This document shows, in pieces, positions 6,490 to 13,652 of a DNA stretch of 13,796 nt. The notes under the pieces were generated by a model. That model had not been told where the DNA came from and made no database searches. It saw only the letters and a program-made list of their open reading frames with translations. The stretch lies in the NCBI GenBank assembly GCA_002441865.1, contig DJNY01000001.1, positions 1-13,796 on the forward strand, in the 5' to 3' direction. The position numbers were made by a program, and so were the translations under genes. Source of the DNA: Lachnospiraceae bacterium UBA6452. Its GTDB lineage: Bacteria > Bacillota > Clostridia > Lachnospirales > Lachnospiraceae. Numbering within the stretch: the first letter of the stretch is position 1; the number at the start of each line of letters is the position of its first letter.

Positions 6490-7248
6490 ATGGCAAGTTA
6501 CGAAAGCTTTGCAAAGGTGTATGATGAACTCATGGATAACGTTCCGTATGATACATGGACGGAGCATCTGATCAGAGACTTGAAAGAATACGGCATAACA
6601 GACGGGCTGATCTGTGAGCTGGGCTGCGGGACAGGAAATGTCACAACAAGGCTCAGCAAGGCCGGTTATGATATGATCGGTGTGGATGATGCGGAGGAAA
6701 TGCTTTCCGTTGCAAGAGAAAAGCAGGAGAGCGGCCAGGTTCTGTATTTACAGCAGGATATGCGTGGCTTTGAGCTTTACGGAACGGTCAGGGCTGTGGT
6801 CAGCATCTGTGACTGTATGAATTATCTGCTGGAAGAGGAAGATCTTCTCAAGACATTCCAGCTTGTCAATAATTATCTGGATCCTGACGGTATTTTTATT
6901 TTTGATTTCAATACGATCTATAAATATAAAGAAGTCATGGGCGACACCGTCATAGCGGAAAACCGGGAAGACTGCAGTTTTATCTGGGAAAACTACTATG
7001 ATGTGGAGGAAGAGATCAATGAATATGACCTGACGATCTTTGTACAGACGCAGGAAGATCTCTTTCAGCGGTTTACGGAAACGCATCTGCAGCGCGGTTA
7101 TACGCTCGCACAGATGCAGGAAATCCTGCAGAAAGCAGGACTTGTATTTTTAAAAGCAATTGATGTGGATACGCAGGGCGAAGTAACAGAGCAGACGGAG
7201 CGGATCTGTATCATTGCAAGAGAACATGGAAAACGAAAGGAAGCATAA
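6490..7248 (+). CDS. Class I SAM-dependent methyltransferase
   Basis: This 252-residue protein has the Rossmann-like SAM-binding motif I 'ICELGCGTGN' (residues 41-50) and the acidic end of strand 2 at 'IGVDDAEEML' (D66 region). 'QQDMRGFEL' and 'VSICDCMNYL' occupy the places of motifs II to IV. It resembles the general methyltransferase_25/11 group. The methyl acceptor cannot be deduced; nothing suggests a DNA methylase. AGGAGG at 6479-6484 overlaps the stop of the upstream gene, and hslO follows after 2 bp, so translation of the three genes is probably coupled. In Bacillota genomes uncharacterised methyltransferases of this type are often found in housekeeping operons. Confidence 0.85.
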   Translation: MASYESFAKVYDELMDNVPYDTWTEHLIRDLKEYGITDGLICELGCGTGNVTTRLSKAGYDMIGVDDAEEMLSVAREKQESGQVLYLQQDMRGFELYGTVRAVVSICDCMNYLLEEEDLLKTFQLVNNYLDPDGIFIFDFNTIYKYKEVMGDTVIAENREDCSFIWENYYDVEEEINEYDLTIFVQTQEDLFQRFTETHLQRGYTLAQMQEILQKAGLVFLKAIDVDTQGEVTEQTERICIIAREHGKRKEA

Positions 7249-7250
7249 TT

Positions 7251-8132
7251 TTGTCAGATTATATTGTAAGAGCAACGGCAAAGCAGGCGCAGATCAGAGC
7301 CTTTGTCATTACTTCAAGAGAACTTGTGGAAACAGCACGCCAGAAGCATAATACCTCACCGGTCGTTACAGCCGCACTTGGCAGATTACTCAGTGCAGGC
7401 GCGATGATGGGCAGTATGTTAAAGGCGGATACGGATATTCTGACTTTGCAGATGAAGGGTGACGGTCCAATGCACGGACTGACGGTAACAGCAGATGCAA
7501 AGGCGCGCGTCAAAGGCTATGCGGATGTACCGGATGTACTTCTGCCGCCGAATGCCAATGGTAAGCTGGATGTCGGCGGTGCGATCGGAAACGGTATTTT
7601 AAGCGTGATCAAGGATATGGGACTGAAAGAGCCTTACTGTGGACAAACTGTATTACAGACGGGCGAGATCGCGGAGGATCTGACGTATTACTTCGCAACT
7701 TCCGAGCAGGTTCCTTCCTCCGTCGGACTGGGTGTTCTGATGAACAAGGATAATACAGTCAGACAGGCAGGCGGTTTTATCGTCCAGCTCATGCCATTTG
7801 CAGAGGAAGAAACGATCGAGCAGCTTGAACAGAACCTGAGCCGGGTTTCGAGCGTGACATCTATGCTGGAAGAGGGAAAAACGCCGGAAGGCATTCTGGA
7901 AGTTTTATTTGAAGGAATGGATCTGGAGATCGTGGATACAATGCCGGCATCTTTCTACTGTAATTGCAGCAAAGAGCGTGTGGAGAAGGCGATCATTTCC
8001 GTTGGTAAGAAAGAAATTACAGAGATGATCCGGGAAGAAAAACCGATCGAGGTGAACTGTCATTTCTGTAATACCGCATATACCTTTACACCGCAGGAAC
8101 TGCAGGAATTGTTGAAAAAGTGTACAAAATAG
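7251..8132 (+). CDS. hslO: Hsp33 redox-regulated holdase chaperone
   Basis: Hsp33 is a cytosolic chaperone activated by oxidation of a zinc-bound cysteine cluster. Here the cluster is C237-x-C239 ('FYCNCS') and C270-xx-C273 ('NCHFCN'), the exact family pattern. The N-terminal 'SDYIVRATAK', 'GRLLSAGAMMGSMLK', 'LQMKGDGPMHGLTV' and 'GGAIGNGILSVIKDMG' are canonical. Length of 293 residues is normal. The start is a UUG at 7251, two bases after the upstream stop: the family N-terminus requires it, AAAGGAAG at 7236-7243 is well placed, and the next in-frame ATG would remove about 50 conserved residues. Two additional cysteines (C130, C291) lie outside the zinc site. The tight spacing suggests translational coupling with the methyltransferase. 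Confidence 0.95.
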   Translation: MSDYIVRATAKQAQIRAFVITSRELVETARQKHNTSPVVTAALGRLLSAGAMMGSMLKADTDILTLQMKGDGPMHGLTVTADAKARVKGYADVPDVLLPPNANGKLDVGGAIGNGILSVIKDMGLKEPYCGQTVLQTGEIAEDLTYYFATSEQVPSSVGLGVLMNKDNTVRQAGGFIVQLMPFAEEETIEQLEQNLSRVSSVTSMLEEGKTPEGILEVLFEGMDLEIVDTMPASFYCNCSKERVEKAIISVGKKEITEMIREEKPIEVNCHFCNTAYTFTPQELQELLKKCTK

Positions 8133-8154
8133 AGCCGAATGAGGAGGATGGAAC

Positions 8155-10065
8155 ATGCAGCACGGATTTATCAAGGCAGCTGCCATTACCCCACAGATCA
8201 GGGTGGCAGATCCGTATTATAATGCAGAAAAAATATGTGAGAAGATTGCAGAGGCAGAAGAACATGGCGCAAAGATCATGGTATTTCCGGAGCTGTGTCT
8301 GACCGGGTATACGTGTCAGGATCTGTTTTTGCAGGATACGCTGCTGACTGCGGCAGAGGACGCCCTCAGGCAGATTATCGCCGCAAGCGACGGGATCGAT
8401 GCACTGATCTTTGTCGGACTTCCTTATGAAAGAGATGGCAAGCTCTACAATGTGGCAGCAGCGATCAACTGCGGCGAACTGATGGGATTTGTGCCAAAGA
8501 GAAATATCCCGATGTATGGCGAATTTTATGAAGGCCGGCATTTTACGCCGGGAAACCGCCTGCCGGCGATCGTAGAGTTTGATGGACAGGAAGTACCGTT
8601 CGGAACAGATATTCTATTTACGGCGGATGCGATTCCGGGACTCTGCGTGGCTGCAGAGCTTTGTGAAGATCTCTGGACGCCGGATACGCCATCTACTTCC
8701 CATGCACTTGCAGGGGCAACGGTGATCGTCAACCTCTCCGCCTCCAATGAAACGGTCGGAAAGGACAGCTACCGGAAGATGCTTGTCAGCGCGACGAGTG
8801 CCAGACTGCTCTGTGGTTATATTTATACAAGTGCCGGAGAAGGCGAATCCACACAGGATCTTGTATTCGGCGGACATAACCTGATCGCGGAAAACGGAAC
8901 GATTTTAAAAGAAGCGAAGCGTTTCACGAATGAAACGATCTATGCAGATCTGGATATCGAAAGGATCCGCCTGGAAAGAAGAAAGATGTCCACCTTTACG
9001 CCGGATCAGAATCCGGAATATATGGTAGTGCCGGTTGCACTTGTCCGGGATGAAACATATCTGGAACGCGAGTTCCCAATGCTTCCGTTTGTCCCTTCTG
9101 TCGCAGAAGAGAGGAACAAACGCTGTGAGGAAATTCTTTCCATCCAGTCCTGCGGCCTGAAAAAGCGTTATGCGCATACGGGTTGCCAGACAGCGGTGAT
9201 CGGTATTTCAGGCGGTCTGGATTCCACTCTTGCCCTGCTTGTGACGGTGCGTGCATTTGATATGCTGGGACTGAAAAGAGAAAATATCCTGGCTGTTACC
9301 ATGCCATGCTTTGGCACAACGGACAGAACGTATGACAATGCCTGCAAGCTTGCAAAAACACTTGGTGCTACGCTGATCGAGGTAGACATCAAGGCTTCCG
9401 TGAAACAGCATTTTGCAGATATCGGACAGAATATGGATGTGCATGATGTGACATATGAAAACGGGCAGGCAAGAGAGAGGACACAGGTGCTGATGGATAT
9501 CGCCAATCAAAAGGGCGGTATGGTGATCGGTACAGGCGATATGTCAGAGCTGGCACTTGGCTGGGCAACGTATAACGGAGACCATATGTCCATGTACGGC
9601 GTCAATGCGGGAGTTCCGAAAACACTTGTCCGCCATCTTGTCCGTTATTATGCGGATACTTGTGAAAATGAGGAATTACAGGCTGTGCTTCTGGATGTGC
9701 TGGATACGCCGGTAAGTCCGGAGCTGCTTCCGCCGGAGAATGGTACGATCTCCCAGAAAACGGAAGATCTGGTCGGCCCTTATGAGCTGCATGATTTCTT
9801 CTTATATTATATGCTGCGTATGGGCTTTGCACCGGATAAAATCTACCGGATTGCCTGTATGGCATTTGCCGGTGTATACGATGAAGAGACAATACTGAAA
9901 TGGCTGAAAACATTTTATAAGCGTTTCTTTGCGCAGCACTTTAAGCGTTCCTGTCTGCCGGATGGCCCAAAGGTCGGCAGTGTGGCAGTATCACCCCGGG
10001 GAGATCTGCGAATGCCATCAGATGCATCCGCAAGGATCTGGCTCGAGAAGCTGGAGGAACTGTAG
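8155..10065 (+). CDS. nadE: Glutamine-dependent NAD+ synthetase
   Basis: This 636-residue two-domain enzyme amidates nicotinic acid adenine dinucleotide to NAD+ using ATP and ammonia released from glutamine. The N-terminal nitrilase-fold glutaminase carries the catalytic triad E46 ('VFPELCLTGY'), K115 ('VPKRNIP') and C170 ('ELCEDLW'). The C-terminal synthetase domain has the ATP pyrophosphatase P-loop SGGLDST at 352-358, 'GTGDMSELALGWATYNGDH' and the 'PRGDLRMPSD' tail. The layout matches the long, channelled NadE2 type described for Mycobacterium tuberculosis rather than the short ammonia-only form. GAGGAGG at 8141-8147 lies 7 bp before the ATG. It is the last gene of the plus-strand run beginning at 3132 or 4891. 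A weak hairpin just after the stop is shared with the convergent gene. Confidence 0.96.
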   Translation: MQHGFIKAAAITPQIRVADPYYNAEKICEKIAEAEEHGAKIMVFPELCLTGYTCQDLFLQDTLLTAAEDALRQIIAASDGIDALIFVGLPYERDGKLYNVAAAINCGELMGFVPKRNIPMYGEFYEGRHFTPGNRLPAIVEFDGQEVPFGTDILFTADAIPGLCVAAELCEDLWTPDTPSTSHALAGATVIVNLSASNETVGKDSYRKMLVSATSARLLCGYIYTSAGEGESTQDLVFGGHNLIAENGTILKEAKRFTNETIYADLDIERIRLERRKMSTFTPDQNPEYMVVPVALVRDETYLEREFPMLPFVPSVAEERNKRCEEILSIQSCGLKKRYAHTGCQTAVIGISGGLDSTLALLVTVRAFDMLGLKRENILAVTMPCFGTTDRTYDNACKLAKTLGATLIEVDIKASVKQHFADIGQNMDVHDVTYENGQARERTQVLMDIANQKGGMVIGTGDMSELALGWATYNGDHMSMYGVNAGVPKTLVRHLVRYYADTCENEELQAVLLDVLDTPVSPELLPPENGTISQKTEDLVGPYELHDFFLYYMLRMGFAPDKIYRIACMAFAGVYDEETILKWLKTFYKRFFAQHFKRSCLPDGPKVGSVAVSPRGDLRMPSDASARIWLEKLEEL

Positions 10066-10066
10066 A

Positions 10067-10090
10067 AGCCGGAATGTCAGCTTTCCGGTT
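10067..10090. terminator. Possible weak bidirectional terminator between convergent genes
   Basis: CCGGAA at 10069-10074 pairs with TTCCGG at 10083-10088, extended by a G-T and an A-T pair to an 8-bp stem with an 8-base loop. It lies between the nadE stop and the end of the convergent membrane-protein gene, whose stop codon is in the loop. Neither side has a real U-tract, so it may be only a stabilising 3' hairpin. Confidence 0.3.
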
Positions 10091-10532
10091 GTGCATCGGC
10101 TGATGGCACGGCTTTTTGCAGCGTCTGTGTGATCGCACCGAGAAGGACACTACTCGTATACCTGTTTTCATCGGAAAAGGTGATCTGGTCAAGTGGCTGC
10201 CCATCATAGATCTGGCTGACGAGTGCATCAAAGGAAGGCTCAATGAGAGGATACATGGTAGTCACAGCTTCACTTAAATTGACAAGCCGTATGGAATTGA
10301 TATGTTCCGCATCAAGGACGATCTCGATTTCCAGACTGTTCTGTCCGAGTGCAAGTGAAGTGGTATAGACACCCGGTATGTAGCTTGCGGTTGCGTTTTC
10401 CTGTGTCTGTTTTTTATCCGGGATAAACATCATGACGAGAAGCACGATAAACAGGATGCCAAGCAGAACAAAAATACCGGTATAGATCAGCTCTTTCATA
10501 TGAAGGACAACAATTTTGGTTTTAGAGTGCAT
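10077..10532 (-). CDS. Single-pass membrane protein with degenerate FMN-binding-like domain
   Basis: This predicted 151-residue protein has a short basic cytoplasmic N-terminus, one transmembrane helix at about residues 15-37, and an extracytoplasmic domain. The domain runs 'YIPGVYTTSLALG', then beta strands 'LEIEIVLDAEHINSIRLV', a helix, and 'DENRYTSSVLLGAITQTLQKA'. This follows the FMN_bind (PF04205) pattern, in which a small beta domain ends in SGATYTS and an Ala-rich helix. Here the flavin-accepting Thr position is Arg (R124) and the preceding Gly-Ala is Glu-Asn, so covalent FMN attachment is unlikely. The frame extends to 10565, but GGGAGG about 6 bp before the ATG at 10532 and a promoter candidate inside the extension favour 10532. 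It is convergent with nadE and divergent from glnA. The function is unknown. Confidence 0.72.
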   Translation of the reverse strand: MHSKTKIVVLHMKELIYTGIFVLLGILFIVLLVMMFIPDKKQTQENATASYIPGVYTTSLALGQNSLEIEIVLDAEHINSIRLVNLSEAVTTMYPLIEPSFDALVSQIYDGQPLDQITFSDENRYTSSVLLGAITQTLQKAVPSADAQPES

Positions 10533-10555
10533 GGTCTGCCTCCCAAAGTAAGATT

Positions 10556-10564
10556 TGTATAGCA
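10556..10564 (-). promoter_or_regulatory. Candidate extended -10 promoter for the minus-strand membrane protein
   Basis: On the minus strand, TGCTATACA occupies 10564-10556, an extended -10 element. The -35 region (about 10580-10585, ACTTTT) is weak. The predicted start near 10549 leaves a leader of about 17 nt before ATG 10532 and excludes the upstream ATG at 10565. Confidence 0.38.
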
Positions 10565-10607
10565 TATGAACCGGAATGAAAAAGTATGACAGTGATTACA
10601 TGCGATA

Positions 10608-10637
10608 TTGACAAACGCACAGTTCAGCTGTTATCAT
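10608..10637 (+). promoter_or_regulatory. Predicted sigma-A promoter of the glnA leader
   Basis: A perfect -35 TTGACA at 10608-10613 and TATCAT at 10632-10637 are 18 bp apart. The predicted start near 10644 lies only a few bases before a strong terminator hairpin, so most transcripts would end at about 40 nt unless terminator function is overridden. No better promoter was seen between the terminator and the glnA start at 10807. Confidence 0.62.
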
Positions 10638-10650
10638 AGACAAGAACAAA

Positions 10651-10683
10651 GGCGTTCTTACGGGAGTAAGAGCGCCCTTTTTT
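10651..10683 (+). terminator. Intrinsic terminator in the glnA leader (putative attenuator)
   Basis: An 11-bp stem, 10651-10661 with 10666-10676, contains one G-U wobble and is capped by a GGGA (GNRA) tetraloop, followed by C and six T residues at 10678-10683. This is a textbook intrinsic terminator lying between a predicted promoter and glnA, with nothing upstream on this strand to terminate. It therefore reads best as a leader attenuator. About 120 nt of leader follow before the glnA ATG, including AGCAG/CTGCT arms at 10698-10718. I found no convincing antiterminator pairing by eye. Confidence 0.82.
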
Positions 10684-10806
10684 AAAATGATCTGCGCAGC
10701 AGGTTATAGTGGATCTGCTTATTTATAAAGTAGATTTTGCGAGTGGAGATACTAAATAATTGCAATATATCATGTATAAGATTTAGAAAGGGAAAGGAAA
10801 AGGAAT

Positions 10807-12141
10807 ATGAAAAAGACCTACACACGAGAAGATGTGATCGCAGAGGTACAGGATAAAGACGTGGAGTTTATCCGTCTGCAGTTCACGGATATGTTTGGAC
10901 AACTGAAAAATCTGGCAATTACATCCAGCCAGCTGGAGCGTGCGCTGGATAACCGTTTCTCCTTTGACGGCTATGCGATAAGCGGCTTTGAGAACGGAGA
11001 ACGTTCCGATATGTATCTGTATCCTGATTACAGTACGCTGGAGATCTTCCCATGGAGACCGCAGCAGGGAAAAGTGGCAAGACTGATCTGTGATGTATAT
11101 ACGGCAGATGGTAAGCCGTACGAAGCGGATCCGCGTTATATTTTAAAGCGTGCGATCGGGCATGCGGCAGAGCTTGGCTATTCTTTCCAGGTCGGACCGG
11201 AGTGTGAATTTTTCTTATTCCATACAGATGAAAACGGACTGCCTACCACACTGACACATGAGCAGGCAGGGTATCTGGATCTGAGCCCGCTTGATCTTGG
11301 CGAAAATGCCAGACGTGATATGGTGCTGACTCTTGAGGACATGGGCTTTGTCATTGAAGCATCCCATCATGAAAAAGCACCTGCACAGCATGAGATCGAT
11401 TTCCAGTATGATGAGGCACTTGCAACGGCCGATAATATCATGACATTCAAAATGTCAGTCAAGTCGATCGCAAAGCGTCATGGTCTGCATGCAACCTTTA
11501 TGCCAAAACCGAAGTACGATGAGAACGGTTCCGGTATGCATATCAATATGTCGCTGTTCCATGATGGTAAAAATATTTTTGCCGATGCAAAGGATAAGAT
11601 GGGGCTCAGCAAGGAAGCCTACTATTTTATCGGTGGCCTGATGAAGCATATGAAGGGAATCACAGCCCTGACCAATCCGCTGGTAAATTCTTATAAACGC
11701 CTTGTTCCGGGCTATGAAGCACCGGTTTATATTGCATGGAGTACAACAAACAGAAGTCCACTCATCCAGATTTCTGCCGGCAAGGGAGAAGCAACCAAGG
11801 TGGAACTCCGTTCGCCGGACTCCGCCGCCAATCCGTATCTGGCGCTTGCAGTCTGCTTAGAGGCAGGTCTTGACGGCATCCAGAATAAGATCATGCCACC
11901 AAAGAGTGAGGACTGCAATCTGTTTGATATTTCCTTAGAGGAATGCCATAAAAAGGGAATTGAAGTATTGCCGGGCACTTTATATGAGGCCGTTCAGGAA
12001 ATGGAAAAAGATCCACTGATCAAAAAGGTGCTGGGGGAAGATCTGTTTACCAAGTACGTGGATGCCAAGCATGCAGAGTGGGATGAAAGCAAGCGGCAGA
12101 TCACCCAGTGGGAACTGGATCAGTACCTGTTCAGATTCTGA
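10807..12141 (+). CDS. glnA: Glutamine synthetase, type I (GSI-alpha)
   Basis: Glutamine synthetase condenses glutamate and ammonia with ATP in a cytosolic dodecamer and is the entry point of nitrogen assimilation. Catalytic residues sit at their Bacillus subtilis numbers: E132 and E134 ('GPECEFF'), E189 ('HHEKAP'), E196 ('QHEIDF'), H245 ('GSGMHIN'), the flap glutamate E304 ('PGYEAPVY') and E333 ('KVELRSPD'). At 444 residues, and without the insertion and adenylylation tyrosine segment of GSI-beta enzymes, it is the alpha type. The position corresponding to B. subtilis Arg62, used there for glutamine/AMP feedback and regulator binding, appears to be Asn ('GFENGERSDMY'). The ATG at 10807 follows GGAAAGGAAAAGGA. 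A leader terminator precedes it, and an ANTAR regulator gene follows by 56 bp on the same strand, pointing to antitermination control. Confidence 0.96.
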   Translation: MKKTYTREDVIAEVQDKDVEFIRLQFTDMFGQLKNLAITSSQLERALDNRFSFDGYAISGFENGERSDMYLYPDYSTLEIFPWRPQQGKVARLICDVYTADGKPYEADPRYILKRAIGHAAELGYSFQVGPECEFFLFHTDENGLPTTLTHEQAGYLDLSPLDLGENARRDMVLTLEDMGFVIEASHHEKAPAQHEIDFQYDEALATADNIMTFKMSVKSIAKRHGLHATFMPKPKYDENGSGMHINMSLFHDGKNIFADAKDKMGLSKEAYYFIGGLMKHMKGITALTNPLVNSYKRLVPGYEAPVYIAWSTTNRSPLIQISAGKGEATKVELRSPDSAANPYLALAVCLEAGLDGIQNKIMPPKSEDCNLFDISLEECHKKGIEVLPGTLYEAVQEMEKDPLIKKVLGEDLFTKYVDAKHAEWDESKRQITQWELDQYLFRF

Positions 12142-12197
12142 CGCAGATCCGAGTAGTTTTATGAGGACAAAGAGATAAAACGAAAGGAGGTGTTCGT

Positions 12198-12743
12198 GTG
12201 ACCAGCATAATTGTAGTATTACCGAAACTGGATGACAGTAAAACAATTAAGAACCTGCTGGTACGAAACGGATTTCAGGTTGCGGCAGTCTGCGGATCGG
12301 GTTCGCAGGCGATCAGTGTCGCGGATAATCTGGATGACGGTATTGTAATATGTGGCTATAAGCTTGTTGATATGATGTATTCTGAGTTGCACGACTATCT
12401 GCCTCCGGGATTTGAGATGCTGCTTATGGCTTCCAGCCATCTGCTGGCAGAATGTGTGGGAAGTGATATCATGTCATTGTCCATGCCGCTGAAACTTCAC
12501 GATCTTTTGAATACCGTGGAGCTGATGACAAACTCGATCGAATATAAGAGAAAGAAACGCAAATCCCAGCCAAGGACAAGAAAGCCGGAGGAGATCGCTC
12601 TGATCAATGAGGCTAAGGCACTCCTGATGAGCCGGAATAACATGACCGAGGAAGAGGCACACAGATACATACAAAAATGTAGTATGGACAGCAGCACCAA
12701 TCTGGTCGAAACCGCCCAGATGGTACTCTCAGTGATGCAGTAA
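12198..12743 (+). CDS. ANTAR-domain RNA-binding antiterminator with degenerate receiver
   Basis: This 181-residue protein has an N-terminal receiver-like domain (about 1-115) and a C-terminal ANTAR domain (about 125-181): 'INEAKALLMSRNNMTEEEAHRYIQKCSMDSSTNLVETAQMVL', closely matching the AmiR/NasR consensus with its conserved Ala-Lys and Glu-Glu-Ala residues. ANTAR proteins bind tandem RNA hairpins to prevent transcription termination. The receiver lacks the usual phospho-acceptor Asp: strand 3 reads 'GIVICGYKLVD', and the strand-1 acidic pair is missing, although the strand-5 Lys ('MPLKLHDLL') remains. Control by ligand or protein rather than phosphate is therefore likely. The start is a GTG at 12198 with AAAGGAGGTG at 12183-12192. 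Position just after glnA matches the clostridial glnA/antiterminator arrangement (NitR/GlnR-like) described for solventogenic clostridia. Confidence 0.9.
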   Translation: MTSIIVVLPKLDDSKTIKNLLVRNGFQVAAVCGSGSQAISVADNLDDGIVICGYKLVDMMYSELHDYLPPGFEMLLMASSHLLAECVGSDIMSLSMPLKLHDLLNTVELMTNSIEYKRKKRKSQPRTRKPEEIALINEAKALLMSRNNMTEEEAHRYIQKCSMDSSTNLVETAQMVLSVMQ

Positions 12744-12745
12744 CT

Positions 12746-12774
12746 GCCACACATTTACGAAGTAAATGTGCGGC
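12746..12774. promoter_or_regulatory. Strong inverted repeat between the ANTAR gene and dapF
   Basis: CACATTTAC (12750-12758) and GTAAATGTG (12762-12770) are perfect reverse complements around a GAA loop. One mismatch (12749/12771) and three more pairs (12746-12748 with 12772-12774) extend it to a 13-position stem. It begins 3 bp after the ANTAR stop codon. No T-run follows on either strand, so it is not a standard intrinsic terminator. It could be a DNA operator, an mRNA processing or stability hairpin, or a leader element for dapF. No promoter was recognised here. Confidence 0.55.
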
Positions 12775-12809
12775 CAAAATGTACGACCCAATAACAGAAA
12801 GGCGAAATT

Positions 12810-13652
12810 ATGAAATTTACAAAAATGCACGGCTGTGGCAACGATTACGTCTATGTCAACGGCTTTACAGAAAAAGTTGCCGATAAACCCAAGGCTGTTG
12901 TCGCACTCAGCGACAGACACTTTGGAATCGGTTCCGACGGTGTGATCTTCATCAATCCGTCAGAGCAGGCTGATTTTGAAATGGAAATGTATAATGCAGA
13001 TGGCACCAGGGCGGAAATGTGCGGAAACGGGATCCGATGTGTCGGTAAGTATGTATACGATCATGGTATGACGGACAAAACCAGTATTACCGTAGAAAGC
13101 TTCGGCAAAGTGAAATATCTGGATCTGACCGTGGAAAACGGGAAGGTTGTCAAAGTAAAAGTAAATATGGGTAAGCCAGAGCTAACTGCTAAGGAAGTAC
13201 CGGTTGTATCGGAAAATGAGCAGGTGATCGACGAAGAGATCATGGTGAAGGGAAAGCCATATCGTATGACCTGCGTGTCTATGGGTAATCCACACGCAGT
13301 TGTTTTTATGGATGATGTAGAACATCTGGCGATCGAAGAGATCGGCCCGTATTTTGAAAATCATGAAAGATTTCCGAATCGTACCAACACCGAGTTTGTA
13401 CAGGTGATTGATGACAGCCACGTAAAAATGCGTGTCTGGGAGCGTGGCACGGGTGAAACACTTGCATGCGGAACAGGCTGCTGTGCAACGGCTGTGGCAT
13501 GCGTCTTAAATCATCTCACGGGAGCCCATGTGACGGTACAGGTGCTGGGCGGTGAAATTGAGATCTACTGGGATCAGAAAGAAAACCTTGTTTATATGAC
13601 CGGCCCTGCAGTGACCGTCTTTGAAGGAGAAACGGAGGAAGCATATGTTTAA
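12810..13652 (+). CDS. dapF: Diaminopimelate epimerase
   Basis: Diaminopimelate epimerase interconverts LL- and meso-diaminopimelate, supplying lysine and the peptidoglycan cross-linking residue. It is cofactor-independent and uses two cysteines: C71 in '[10 protein letters not shown]' and C220 in '[11 protein letters not shown]', both present in their family motifs. '[11 protein letters not shown]' at the N-terminus and '[11 protein letters not shown]' are also conserved. Length of 280 residues is normal. AAAGG at 12798-12802 lies 7 bp before the ATG. The gene overlaps the start of dapL by 8 bp, so both are translated from one mRNA. Upstream sits a strong hairpin rather than a recognisable promoter, so it may be transcribed by read-through from glnA and the ANTAR gene, or from a promoter I missed. 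Confidence 0.96.
   Translation: MKFTKMHGCGNDYVYVNGFTEKVADKPKAVVALSDRHFGIGSDGVIFINPSEQADFEMEMYNADGTRAEMCGNGIRCVGKYVYDHGMTDKTSITVESFGKVKYLDLTVENGKVVKVKVNMGKPELTAKEVPVVSENEQVIDEEIMVKGKPYRMTCVSMGNPHAVVFMDDVEHLAIEEIGPYFENHERFPNRTNTEFVQVIDDSHVKMRVWERGTGETLACGTGCCATAVACVLNHLTGAHVTVQVLGGEIEIYWDQKENLVYMTGPAVTVFEGETEEAYV

Noticed and set aside
10533..10565. Upstream ATG for the minus-strand membrane protein
   Set aside because: The extension contains both the GGGAGG ribosome binding site for ATG 10532 and a likely -10 element.
10689..10718. Repeated GATCTGC in the glnA leader as an operator
   Set aside because: Only two 7-bp copies, 23 bp apart, with no symmetry; chance is plausible.
10614..10730. 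Canonical tandem ANTAR-binding hairpins in the glnA leader
   Set aside because: Searching by eye for two stems each with an A..G.. hexaloop found none; AGTGGA near 10709 and ATAGAC near 10636 have no flanking stems.
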